Position numbers and translations under genes: made by a program
Shown: positions 51,325-63,850 of the stretch, piece after piece
Layout of the letters: each line of letters begins with the position of its first letter
Numbering within the stretch: position 1 is the stretch's first letter
Assembly (NCBI GenBank): GCA_037833965.1
Contig: AP031357.1
Span: 18,124,001-18,188,000 of the forward strand
Length of the DNA: 64,000 nucleotides
From: Marchantia polymorpha subsp. ruderalis
Lineage: Eukaryota; Streptophyta; Marchantiopsida; Marchantiales; Marchantiaceae
Direction: 5' to 3'
Notes under the pieces: generated by a model
The model's input: only the letters and a program-made list of their open reading frames with translations
Told to the model about the DNA's origin: nothing
Databases searched by the model: none

Positions 51325-51475
51325 CAAGCACATGGATCGCTGACGTGGCGCTCCCAACTAACACATTAACTAACATACTCAATCTTTAACTACAAGCACA
51401 CGGATTGCTTACGTATAACTGTCAACTAACACATCCACTTTGTACCTACCAAGCGCGCGGATCGCTGAAGTGGCC
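51325..51475. repeat. Short tandem repeats of about 60-65 bp
   Basis: Three related segments, AAGCACATGGATCGCTGACG (about 51328), AAGCACACGGATTGCTTACG (about 51394) and AAGCGCGCGGATCGCTGAAG (about 51449), are separated by CAACTAACACAT-type sequence. With a TATA-like CTTTATATAGC just before them (about 51228) the region could be part of an LTR or hAT end, but no paired terminus was found. Confidence 0.65.
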
Positions 51476-53556
51476 GCTATGACTATTGCACACTAAAGTA
51501 TCTTTATCAATATTTAGAATAACCTCTACTTTAGTTCTAACTAACTAAAGATGATTACATTAAGATGTCTTAAACACCTCGGAACGTTTGAAGTTATGCA
51601 ATTTGATTTTAAAGTCATCTATATTTGTTACCTATATAGTACATTGATAAGCTTCTTTCTAATACTTATAAACATGTTGGTGTGCACACTTAGACGTTGT
51701 GCGCGACATATTTCAATAAGACATCCTTGTATTCATAATCTTTCTTCTTCACATTCAACTAGAGATTTAATATCTATTTTGATGAACATACAATCTTCTA
51801 AACTTCAGATTCAATATTAGTGAAGCTGGTTATCTCTCTGCCAAGTATTTTTGTGCTCTTGCTCGAATAAGTAGGTAAGATTTTGGATCTTGACTTAAAC
51901 ATGATTTGTGATTTTTCTATTCTCACGAGTAAATTTTTATACTTATTATATATTCTTTAGTTTGATTACACCAAGACATTTTCTTGAATTTCACATTACA
52001 CAAAAATATACATGAGTTTCACATAACTTGATGTTCATTAAAATCATAAAAAATAACGTCTCATTATTACATAGAAAAAAACTATCCATTCTATCATATG
52101 ATAGATTATGCTTGAGCTAGTAACTCACATGGAGAGATGTCTTGTGTTGCAATCGACGAGAATTTAGAACTATCTATGAGTAGATATAATAACACATACT
52201 CTATCATCTGCCCAAGGATTTTAGTTTATTATTTCTGGATTTCAGTTTTGATACATATATCCCACACTTTACTCCACTACCTTTGTTTGCTTGTACGCTA
52301 TTTTCGCTTTTACATCCATTCGGCCACTTTGAAATAGAAGAACAGAGTATAAATCTGGATCCAATGAGTAATGATATAATCTGGTCCGTGAATGTAATCT
52401 TCCGGTTTCTGAACTCTACGTGGTTGGAGTGGACATTTACGACGCGACGCTCGGGCCTCGCGACCGGGATTGTGGAGCTTTTCTCCAAGTTACCGGACCG
52501 GAGCGCAGCGCCATATCGCGAACCCGGGACTTACGGTTGCGATCGTCAGGATTCTACCGTCTTCGATCGCCTTTTGGTGCAGTGGCAGGTTCCTGTCGTC
52601 CCAGACCGCAATCGATTCGAAAATCTGTCCGACAATGGCCGCTGCCGCGCCCTGGTAATGCCACTCCCGCCTCATCTGTTATCCATGTGATACATGGTTT
52701 CGATAATTGACAGCTTTCGATGTGTGCTCTAGACTTAGGTGCGCAGAATCTCTCAGTTTAGTCGCCAGGCGAATTTCAATTGGCGTTCGACCATCTCGGC
52801 CCGGCCACCAGCCTTTGTAAGATCGTCCCGTTTTCAGCAGCTTAGGTAGTGCTTGTATAACCCATGTAAAATTCGGATGTCGCTAGTTTCGAATGCGTGA
52901 ACTAGGATTGATCGAATCGTCCGACTGGCGGCACTTATAATTCGTCTTGTCGATCGTTTCGGACAAATTCGGACGCAGTTGGATGAATTCTTGGAATCAC
53001 TTGATGGTTTGGCATGTGCGAGAGGTATTCGCGTTCGAATGGACTCAATTTTGAGTTCTCTGTATGATTGGAATGAATATCTCAATCACGGATAGTTTTG
53101 GATAATGACCAGGCGATCGCTAATCTCAATTTCTTGTTATTGTACTCTCACTTCGAATCTCCTATCTAGACTACAAGCAGCCCGGGTCGTAGTGGGTGTG
53201 CGTGCGATAGTGCGGTTTTGAGTTTTATGTTTTGCGCTTGCCACATTGCTCGGCGTTGAGAAAGCATTTCCTATCCCTTACTGAAATTTTCCTGAAAACC
53301 ATTGAGCTGTTCAAAAAAAATATTCTTTTCTGGCTGTCCAGGCACGCTTCTATGAAAATCTAAATACGCTGCTGGCTGCCTTCTACAGATCACATAGTGC
53401 TCTCACAAACCTCTCAGTTGAGCTACCAGACATGGGTGATATCTTCATGGTCGTGTCATAGTTCTATCTTTCCCATGTGAATGATGTGAAATATAAAGAC
53501 ATTGATTCTGGGTTATTGTTCTTAACATTGTACGTTCATTCAACTCAGCTCTGCAG
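51476..53556. other. Spacer and possible 5' exon region of the hydrolase gene
   Basis: 51476-52380 is AT-rich without a gene. 52400-52700 is GC-richer, and an ATG at 52635 is followed by GCCGCTGCCGCGCCCTG|GTAATG, which looks like a short first exon with a donor. Joined to the acceptor at 53556 it would, however, read in a different frame from the hydrolase, so I treat it as possible untranslated leader only. Confidence 0.4.
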
Positions 53557-53645
53557 GTGTGTTTGCAAGGTCCAATGTAGGGGGTTGCAATCATGTAGCC
53601 AGAGAGAATGTGGACTGTTTTCAGCGAAACTGCAGAGTCCATTGT

Positions 53646-56343
53646 ATGAAACCTGTTGTTTCTCAGAAAGCGTCCAAACTGAGCCAAGAATTAGAGGGCA
53701 ACACATGGAGTCGTATGCAAAACAAGCGAGCCGTGCACGTGAGAGCACTGCAAAGAGTGCATGTGCGAGCTACAACCGCTGTAGATACTCCGACAAAAGT
53801 ATTTCCAGCATTCTTACCACCAGAAGTGCAGTTCTTGGAAGAACCTGCCGCCCGAGAAATGGCTTACAGAATGCAGCAAGTGCCCGTTCAGGTAGGTACT
53901 CTATACATATGGAGGCATTCGGCTCTCTACGTTCTTCGATTTCTATTCACTGTTGTGCGTTGTCAAAAAGCAATCTCGTTTGATCGTGCTCCTGTGTTGC
54001 AGACAAGTCTCTCCCAACAACCGATTTTGACCAGCACTGTCGTCTCCAAGGCAGGAGATGGAAAGCCTCCAGTCCTGCTTCTTCACGGCTTCGACAGGCG
54101 AGCATACTCAAGTTACCTGCACTGTGTGATCATTTGAAGCAGCCACAAATTGCAAAACGTAATTGGACAGTACTATTGACACTACGTGTGACCCTTAAGA
54201 GGAAAGATTTCTGAACATTTGGATCGACAAGAAAAACTCCTGCTAACCTTTTTTAAGCTCCTTGTCTCAGTTCTCTATTGGAATGGCGGCGCCTATTTCC
54301 TCTGTTGGAAGCTGGCGGTGCCCAGTCATATGCCGTCGACATCCTTGGTTGGGGATTTAACAACACAGGTACACACCCGTACTTGGAATAAGTCGTCGTT
54401 TGCACTAAGCTGGCATTGCCCTTCGTGAACAGAACTCACGTTTCAACGCTTGATGTTGCAGAGGGAGTAACATCTTTTGGAGTTGAAGCCAAACGAGAGC
54501 ATCTCTACGAGGTACTCACTCCATCATTCAGAATGGTTCTTCAACCAATACTCGTGTTCAGACTTGAGTTGCCGAAATTCAATTCTACGACATTTACTTC
54601 TTCTGTTCAGACGTCGATCATCGTATACTTCGTCATACATGAACTGAACTGCTTGTTGATGTAAGTTCTCATCGTTTGTGCAGTTTTGGAAAACCTACAT
54701 CAAGAAACCAATGGTTCTGGTTGGAGCCAGTCTTGGAGGTTCGATAGCAATTGACTTCGCTGTGACTCATCCTGATGCAGTAGGTGTACATTTATCTTTC
54801 GACCTTCGATCAGTGTTGTGATTCTTCTGGATTTCGTTTCTCTGAAATCCCTATCTCGATAGCATGCCTTCGTGTGTAATCCCATGCCTTCGTAATCGCA
54901 GAAAGCAGTTACTTGTTCTGCCAGTTCTTTTTCTTTCAGCTCAGATTCTGAACGATGGTCATCACTGAGACGGTAACACCTTCGTTGTTTATACACAGGG
55001 AGGTTCGAAAGTTTTGTTGATTCTTACTCATGAGCCGTAAAGTCCTTCATGGCGTACTCTTGTGAATGCAGGTTGCGAAACTCGTTTTGATTGATGCCCA
55101 AGGATTTGCTGAAGGTGTTGGCAATATGGCTACAATACCAAAATTTATGGCTTATGCCGGGGTGAGGCTAGTGCACAACTTGTCTTGGTTGACCTGTCAC
55201 GCCAACTCTGTGTAAAGCCTCTCTGACCTCAGAACATCTTGTGGAGTGCTTCTCATAAAGGAGCTTACAAATCTGCTCGTATCGTTTACAGATCGCACTT
55301 CTGAAGAGTGTCCCTCTTCGATCCTACGCATTCTATCTAGCTTTCGCCAAAACCACAATGAGCGCTATAGCAGATGGCATGCGGGTAAGATCTGTGTGTT
55401 TCTTCATCTGTTACTCCTGCCTGTTTCAGTTGTTGGCTGTAAGTCCTGTTATGTACGGAAAGGACTGCGTACTCCCAATGTGTTCCATTTTGCAAAGCGT
55501 TCCCTCGCGAATTCGGCCGCCGTCAAACGTCAAGAATGGTGCTCCCTTTCTGTATGACGCAGGTGGGGAGACTGCATTGTTTGGTGCCTGGTTGGGCTGA
55601 TTCGTCTGTCAACTTCATGCTTAGCGGAGGCTACAATGTGGCCTCGAAAATACCCGAGGTAACCTTCTCTGATGATTTTGAAGTGGAGCATGTATTAACT
55701 GACATTGAATCCTTCGCATTCAATGTCATCGGGCTCAACATCAGGCTGCCGAATTTATGACAGAGTGTGCCTTCAGCAGATTTTTAGCTTCCCGGTAGTA
55801 TTGATCTGATTCGCCATGAATGTTCTTTCTCTGCAATTCTGTTCGCAGCCCCGTTGTAAAACGTGGACTGATAAACGATTTATCGAACCTGCACAGGTGC
55901 AACAAGAAACTCTCGTAATATGGGGAGAGCAAGATAAGATTTTGCCGAGGGAGTATGCTGAGGTTAGTTGGAAAGCGAAGCATAGCTGCCGAATGTCTTG
56001 ACAGATCAGACATTGAGTTGTCCCCGGTCATGTTTAGTCAAACAGGGCCTGTTAAAGGCAGGAATTCTCTATGGGTGTTTTGTAGAAGGAGGTTTTGCAC
56101 TTTCACCCTTTTCCACATTTTCTCTGTGCTTCCCTGATTCACGGATGCACACGTATCGTAAGCGTCTTCTTTTGTGCTTACTCGGAATACTTATGCACTG
56201 TATTGTACACGTCAATGCAGAGGTTTCGGAAGGAGCTTCCACGACCACAACTAGAATTAGTGAAAGATGCCGGGCACATTCCGCACGTTGAACAACCATC
56301 TGTTGTTGCAGACTTGATTTTAAAATTCATCTCAACCACCTAG
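53646..56343 (+). CDS. Alpha/beta hydrolase-fold protein, plant type, 10 exons
   Basis: Exons 53646-53891, 54003-54097, 54271-54368, 54462-54511, 54684-54779, 55072-55161, 55292-55384, 55563-55658, 55897-55962 and 56221-56343 join in phase to give 350 residues. The fold's signature is complete: oxyanion-hole LLLHGFDS, the strand AVDILGWGFNNT, nucleophile elbow GASLGGS with the catalytic Ser, acid residue in WGEQDKIL, and catalytic His in DAGHIPHVEQP. It probably hydrolyses a small ester or amide; substrate unknown. The 60 or so residues before FLPPEV are Ser/Arg/Val-rich and may be a plastid transit peptide. Intron 2 begins GCGAGC after AG, a GC-AG intron; the alternative GT choices break the frame. 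The start is the first ATG in frame in the first coding exon, which opens after an acceptor at 53556, so an upstream coding exon remains possible. An acceptor at 55848 could lengthen exon 9 by 48 bp in frame. Confidence 0.87.
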
Positions 56344-56897
56344 GTTACCGAGGCAGCTTCTAGTACCGTGGAAGAAGATGCCACAACCAATTTTCTACGA
56401 AGGAAAACACCTGTCTGCTGTATAGTTTGGCAGTAATCACTTTGAGTAGTTAGACCAATTGAATGCTTTTACTTGTTAATCGCACTTTCTGTGCCAAAGG
56501 TAATGACCGACATCGGGTCATGCAGTTTTAGAGCCTGCAGATCAAGGCATCTGTTTATGGAAGCCTGTGTTGTGAAGAATGCGCATGAGACAGATGTGCA
56601 TGTCTAAGAGTAGCTGGCATGCGTCGAAGCTTCGTCGGAAAGCTTATTCTGGCCAGTTGTTGTAATAAATGTCAGAGATTTTCTCGGGGACTACATGTAC
56701 AACCAAAGCTCCAGAAAGCGGTAACAACAATTATGCTGGCCGTCCTAGTCGATCGATCATTGGAAGTACTAGCAGAAGCGTAAGCACTTGTCACAGCATG
56801 TAATTCGGTGCCACCTCGACAAGACATACGAGAGACCGATGTCAAAAGCTCAGAAAACGACTGACCAAGAACTCGATGAGAGGGGAAGTGAGCTAAC

Positions 56898-56980
56898 CTC
56901 TTCGTCTGCTTCCCGAATGCGCCCGAAGTGGTCCCTGATCTCAAGCCACCTGTTCCGAGATTCTGCAACACTGCCTCCAC
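56898..56980 (-). CDS. Possible exon of an unidentified minus-strand gene
   Basis: On the minus strand, TACATGCAG is followed by an 83-bp segment and then GTTAGC, good acceptor and donor contexts. Read in one frame it encodes 27 residues with the look of a real, charged helical protein (RNRWLEIRDHFGRIREA). Neighbouring exons were sought: 57838-57856 has an ATG with a plausible donor about 60 bp later, and 57556-57665 is an open stretch with splice-like borders. I could not chain them with confidence. The gene would converge on the hydrolase. I do not recognise the family. Confidence 0.3.
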
Positions 56981-56999
56981 CTGCATGTACGAAAAGGCC

Positions 57000-59900
57000 C
57001 CTCGCAAAGGTTCAAATCCAGGTTTGTGACGTAAGGACCCCAGATTCTTCATCAGAATGTCATCGATCGCATCGTCGCAGTAATAGGACAAGCAACCAGA
57101 TTGGAAATACGCCCAGGAAAATGATCCGTCCCACGTGTAAAGTCAAGGAAGATCAGCTCAATTCCTGAAGGCCGAAGCGCAATCAGTGAGTGGAATAGAC
57201 TAGAATAGAGCACATTTCCCCTAAGATGACTTTGTAGCTCACCTTTCTCTTTTCCTTTCCTCGTCGCTCGTTCTCGTCACCACTCCTCTCAAATTGAATC
57301 TCGTATCTTGTCCTCTTCCCACTCGAGAGCGGGAACGAGAAGAGGGCAGGCTTGCAACGACCACATTTGCCTCGGTGGCTGGGCTGCTTCCGTGCAGTAC
57401 ATGCGTCCCCTTCTTCGTAGAGAGGCCACCGCGGGAAATTTGGACTCAACCTGAAACTGAAACCTCCAGCAAGATTAGTCAAACCGAATGACCACTTACA
57501 AGCTTACATACCTGTACCGCAAAGTCTCTTACGGTTGCAAAAACTATTCTTCGGGTACCTTCTCCTCCTGTTTTCTCCAGTGCGTTGAGCTTCTTCGTGC
57601 AGGCTCCAACAGTTGGATGACCATTTCTTTATATTCGGATCCATTCCAGGAACTTCTTGTCTGCCGATTAGTTTATTCGCCGCTGATTAGAATAGAACAG
57701 ACCTTGCGCGGGCATTGCTCAAGGAAGAATCAATATTTGTTGACAGCATCTGGATAATATCGGAAAAGAAAAGATTGCGCGAGGAGAAACTCACTTTGCA
57801 AAGTTCATTGGCTGCACTGGTTGGTGTTTCTCTGTGGCTTCTGCACTTTGCATGATTGCTTCGGTGTGGACCATGTGAAGATTGTTGCGTTACGGTTGTT
57901 AAGACAGGCAGCTGCATGGCGCAGTGAGAGAAGAAGATACGTGATGCTGAAATATGTATATGTTCCATCGATATTTTTCGGATCGTCAGGTCAGTCAATG
58001 CATCTGGGTCCGGATAACAGATGCGACACACATTGCTACGCATCGATCGATCGACGGATCTCCCTTCTAAGAAAGTTCCTACTACCGTCTTACAGCGTGT
58101 GAAGAAGACACCATGTGCCTCCAAACTGGTTATACATGTGAGAAACTTGACCCTGACGCGATCATGATCCTTCCACATCCACAAAGAAAGGAGAATCAAA
58201 AACTGTCCCCCTTTCTAAATGAGCTGCTCCAACAGCCTCCGGGAGTTAGTGTTTAATCAATCCCCTAACGTCGATCGAAGAAGCCGAAAGAAGTGGGGAG
58301 TTTTTCCAACTTTGCACCATGAGGCGGGTGTTCATCGAGTTCGGCAACAGGTTAGTTGGTGTTTTATTTCATGGCCCTCCAATGATAGATGTTTCTCATG
58401 TAAATGTGGGCGATAATTACAGAAGAGAAGGATACATAAGCCAGACAAGGGAACGCATACCTAAGATGTAAAAGTAGTTGAATTGAAAGTCTTGGGTACG
58501 AAATGGTTTCACTGATTTCTCTTAGCGTATTTCGAGGACTCCCCTACGACATAGGTGGAAAAACCTCACCCCGATTGTGGCTTCTTATGCACTCCAGTCC
58601 AAGAGAGGAACAGAAAACATTTGCTTCAAGAAGGCCAAGAAGCTTTGTAGACGGCGAGCTTCTCGAGACCGTATCTTGGATTTGTGCTAAATTAGGAATT
58701 CCCTTTTCCTCGTTTCTCTCTCCTTTTATGATTTATAGTTCGCATTCGGCTCGAAAAAAATCGCGTAGGCTGTGGTGAGAGTCAAATATTAGTGTGATGT
58801 GAGTAGCACCTGGTGGAGTAGCCTTTACAGCTTACTCTCTAATCAAATGTTCCTTCCCTCTACGACTTGATGGGGTCTTCCCATCCTGTTTTTGAATCTT
58901 CTCGCGCGTCATGCACTGAAAGGACGGCGTGAGCCTCCAAAGGGAGCCCGAGGAGAAAGAACAATATGCACAGAACGCTGCCACTAATTTCGGGCAAGAA
59001 TAAGGCAAGAAACAACGAAGAAATTGATCTTACCAAATTGAAAATCTACCTTGATCGCCATCTCCAAGAAAGTTGTTTTAGTCTCCATTTTTTTCACTGG
59101 AAACTTTTCAGTCGGACCTCTCCTTCATCGAGCAGAATAAGAGATTTCTAAGCACCTTGTAAAAAGACCGCAAAACCCTTTTCTTTTCTATATGGTCTGC
59201 AACATTTCTAGGACACTAAGAAGGAAACATGGTCTGAGAAAAAAGGGATTGAAAATACCTCGAGCTGCCCTCACTCTCATGACTCCGCGTTATGCAGAAA
59301 AGTTGCCGAAATATTGCTTTCGAGATGGAACACATCTCTCCAACACGCTGGGTCATGACAACCAACCTTTTCTTCGATCATTGCTCCATTGATTCTACGT
59401 TGAGATTTGACTGCGGCCCATCACAGAGCAAACAGAAAGCAAGTTCGGATGCAGAATGATGAATCGGTGACCCAGATGGTGCTCGTCGAGTGATCTCTTT
59501 TCGTATAGCTTGGGCATCTGGGAATGCGAGTCCTTGTCCAAGATTCTGTTTCCATGGAGCGCTGAGTTCTTTAATAATTCTTCTCTTCAGAAGGCTTCTC
59601 TTCGTTCCATGATAATGCACGCGGTGACTTCTCTCATAGGATTCTTATCCTTGTACACTGCAACCTGTCCCGTACTCGAAAGCCTATCCAATCAAGTGTG
59701 TCCCTTTATGTTCGAATATAGTTTGCTATATTGATTTTGTACCGGATTCAGGTACGAGGCCCAGTTCTATCGTTTCTACGTTACCTGCTCTTCGAAAATC
59801 ATGAAATATTCAGAGCCACTTTCCAACAAGTTTAATATGTGGAAAATATAGGGTGCGTTTTGTGGTCATGGTAATGGAGAAACGGACATAATTATATTAC

Positions 59901-60000
59901 GCAATAAATTTCATTCACAAATCGCACACGGAAGCTTGTCATGAGAGTGCATCAATCGCTGTGAGGTGCATCACTTTAATCAAATCCTAACCTTTTGAGC
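57000..60000. other. Region of average GC, no confident gene
   Basis: Short frames with splice-like borders occur on both strands. On the plus strand at 58219-58350 a frame contains HHEAGVHRV before CAACAG|GTTAGT, and at about 58529-58690 a basic stretch is open. On the minus strand lie the segments noted for the possible exon. None could be assembled into a recognisable protein. The region may contain one or two small genes that need transcript evidence to resolve. Confidence 0.35.
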
Positions 60001-63000
60001 GAAATTCAATGTTCGGTGGTATTATTATAACATCACACGAACTCTGTCTAACATGACCTAAATTTGCTAGAAGAGACCCCAAGTACAGCCCTTTGCCTTT
60101 TCTCATGACATGAATGTTCCACGGCGCACTTTAAGTGTAATACATCTCCGATATCATTATCAATACGGCGCTACAATCACACAGCCTACACCTTGGCTGG
60201 AGATCGAAAAAAAGTCATGCATTTTCTTAGTGAGGAGAAAAATATGTAATTATGATCATAGAAAAATATTTATTAAAACGGAAGGTTCAAGTATGACTGA
60301 GGCTGTTAACTGGTAGATAATCTGCTTTTTTCTTATTTTTTCTGTACCTATCTCCTCTTCAGCCCATATTCTTGCTCGCTTCGAGGTCCGTAATGTTTCA
60401 TTGCGAATCTAAAATAAACATAAGATGTACTTTGCAAATACCTTATTACTTACACACATCTGTCTTCCAAAATAAAACGTATTTTTATATTTAGAATTTT
60501 AGTTTAGAATATTTCAATATAGAATTTTCTCTATTCATATTGATTAAATATTCCTCGAAAATCTTATCGGCATCCATAAATCTAAACTTATAAACCTGGA
60601 GATTTCACGAATGAAATTGTGGCAGATGTTCTTTAATTTTAAATGCTTTCAATTTTTTTCCTATTTTCTGAAAATAAAGAAATTTTAAGCATCGTTACAA
60701 TATATTTTTTCCCCGCTATAGTTTAGATAAACTGTGTAAAATCTATCAAATCATTATTATGTATGTAAATTTTACTGATTTTCTAATTTTATAACTATAT
60801 TTTTCATCTGTAAAAGTAACATTCCCAGTTCATGTTATGTGATCGGATGAAATCACCACAAGGAAAAGGTATTTTAACAATCTGTGCATAATCACTTTCT
60901 TGCTACAATTTCAATAAAAATTTCAGTTGTTTAAATTCTGATATTTCAGAAGCATATTTCTTATATTATAAAGTGATTTTACTATGAGTGTCAAGTTATT
61001 ATATTTACCGAACATCACTTTAATTTGTACTAGCATATTCTATACAGATGATGTTTCATGATTCACATTAAAAATCATCCGACTATTTTTTCAATTTTAG
61101 GATTTTCTTCTAGACGTAACGATAAATTTATTAAGGATTATATTGTGATTAATATCAGATATGAAACATGAATAATTTAGCATTTGCATGTTAAACCAGA
61201 GAGTTAAGAAATTTCACAAGTCAATGTGTAGATGAGAATGGTAATTGTGTTCAGTATAAAAACTCATGGTGAGTGATTCATTGTACTTGTAATGGTTGTA
61301 GTTGATCATACATGAGACAATGCTAATCAGGAGGTTTTGCGGTGTGTAACGCTGCTACTAAAATACTTAAGTATTGAGGAATTCTATTGAGTATTGAAGA
61401 GAGATATTCATTTGAGCTGCATGGAGCATCCGGAAGATAGATTCATATCTTCTAGTTTAAGATTAATCACACTCCCATTATTCATGTTAATATCAATTTT
61501 AATAGATTCAATCCGCATGTTTTTTGAATCTATAGTTGAGTTTATCATGAACTTCTTTTACGCTTGCTATGAAAGCTTCACATACTCATATTTCACAATT
61601 TACTTGAATTTAGAATATGGCAGGCATATGAAAAAATCATTTCTTACATACCAACTGAGATATGTTCGTAACTTGAAAGAGGTTTCAGTTGGTGCAATTG
61701 ATTTTTTCATGCTAGACCTTCCCATTCATCCCCAATGAGTACAATATTTGGTCGTAGGCTAAAGCCTTTATGTGCATGCTATGATTCCAAGCCTCAATCG
61801 ATTCCAAGCCCTCTTTTGCAATCTTGCGCTTTTGAAAAACGGTTGACAAATCATTTCCCTTCCCATCGCTTTATGCCATACAACCTTTGAGATGTCTTGC
61901 ACAAGCCCACGGATCTATGAAAAAGAAATGCAAAACGTGCAGTAGCTTGTTCTTCTCGTACATCGATAAAAGCATTCAGACTCATGATATCAAGATTATG
62001 ACGGAGGCATGGGTTCCCGCATATCCATGCAATATATATGTCATTGACAATGTGAAGTTATATGGTAAGAAAATAGGAAGAAGTAGAGCAAAGCCACGTA
62101 CGTGGTTCACCTGTAGATGTCGGTTTGGGCTGTGTCCAAACGCAGGACTCCTCATCCATACCCGTTACCTCCGTTACCGTTGTTTTTGTTGCTTTATCTG
62201 TTTTGAATAAGTTACCTACGGTCTACTACGTGATAAAGTGGTGCGGAGCAGCATTCCCTCTCTTTCTACCGAGAGATTTACTATTTACCGCCCGAGAACG
62301 TTGAATACGACCATGCACGAATCGAAGAACCATGCAACGTTACGTAGTTAACGCTGAGAGTGTTCGCGAGAGATTGACCCTCACGTCCAATATCAGCGCA
62401 TTTACTTCGTAGGTACCACATGGTACAGTACAGTAACTGTAGCTATCCTAGAGAGTATCTCCCAACGTAGTGATTGAGTATCGATGATATAATTACATAC
62501 TTAAACTTCAAAAAAACATGGACAAGGCCATCACTTGTGTTACTTGGCCCGCTTCAATTTATATACATATTCTCAGCGTGTATTAAAGTTTCAACATTTG
62601 CATGAGTATCCCCGGAGTTAAAATCATGTTGAGTGAATCGCGATTCAGGTCTAGTATAAATCTCCACAAATTTTCCGCAATTATCAAAATCAGAACATGC
62701 TCTGCGCTACAGTATTATTTTCAACTGAAATTCAGGTATATTCAATATTTCTCTGGACTTGATTATTATTGACTGAACCCCCTTTCTTTGTGTTACTTGA
62801 TGTTTGAGAAGTTTTTCACACAAAAGAACTCCTACAATTCAGCAGATATTCAACTTATATGTTCACTTCAAAGAAAGTCAATCATATATATTCAATACAT
62901 GTAATTCATGTTCTAGTATCAACATGAGTTAAACACAGTGAAATGTCCTTACAGAATCCGCTGCTAGTATTTGATAGAGAGTATTTTGCTCTCCTATCTG

Positions 63001-63760
63001 CAGTGGAATATTGAGTTCTTCTGTCTAGTGATTTGGTACTAATAACTTGAAGTTTTCCATGTAGATCACATTTACCCTGCTTTTGATCACATGAATATTG
63101 CGCTTCATTTATAGGCTTGAATGCATGTAGTACTGTTAACGTAAATTTCCAAGGTACAATGATTCCAAAAAGATGTATGACTTTGATAAACAACTTGCTG
63201 ATTCCAAGAGTGCAAGTGAAGTACGAATTTTTTACCTAACAAACTTATGCAGTTATTGAGGATGTATTGTATCTATATAATCTTTGTGTTACAAAGTTCT
63301 GAGATACATTCCTCAAGTATAAGGTGTCCATTCACTTACCTTTTAGCACAAATCCTAATTCCTCTACATCTTTATCATAGATACAAACTTTGATAAAGAA
63401 TTATGAAGGTGATTGGGTTGAAGATTTCTTAAAATGTAAAGAGAATTCGTGTGAAAAAATCCTCCTCTTTGTCAAGTTGAAGAAATAATATATTCCGATG
63501 AAGAGAATGTCTTATAATTAGCAGTATGGATGAGTGCTGATTGTATGTACCCTCATTAATTTTCGGATTTGTGATTACAGATTTTCAGCATATGTTTCGA
63601 GTAAAGATGTATGCAAGGCACATGATCCAATAGCATGTGCATTACATATAAAGAAAGATATTCTATTATATGTTGAAATTTCTGTAAGCTAAATATTCAT
63701 ATTTGTTTGTATTTCATCATTTAAAATAGTAAGGTTTATTTATGCTTTTGCTTAACGAGA
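60001..63760. other. AT-rich spacer
   Basis: No recognised gene or RNA. Frames such as 61394-61738 and 61887-62210 are open by chance-like lengths and lack domains. 60400-61400 is especially AT-rich. Confidence 0.5.
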
Positions 63761-63850
63761 ATGCATGCTAGTGAATATATTCTTCATAATGTTCTTCTTC
63801 ATAATATTCTTCATAGATGCATTATGAAGAATATATTCACTAGCATGCAT
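63761..63850. repeat. 31-bp perfect inverted repeat
   Basis: 63761-63791 is the exact reverse complement of 63820-63850, with a 28-nt spacer that itself repeats TTCTTCATAAT-type words. The arms begin ATGCATGCTAGTGAATATAT. No flanking gene is recognised. Confidence 0.96.

Noticed and set aside
52635-52654. Short first coding exon for the hydrolase
   Set aside because: Splicing it to the acceptor at 53556 gives the wrong frame for the hydrolase, so it was not included in the coding sequence.
58219-58416. HEAGVHRV, resembling the GVHRVQRVP segment of peptide chain release factors
   Set aside because: The similarity is eight residues only. No GGQ motif or other release-factor segments were found nearby, so it is probably coincidence.
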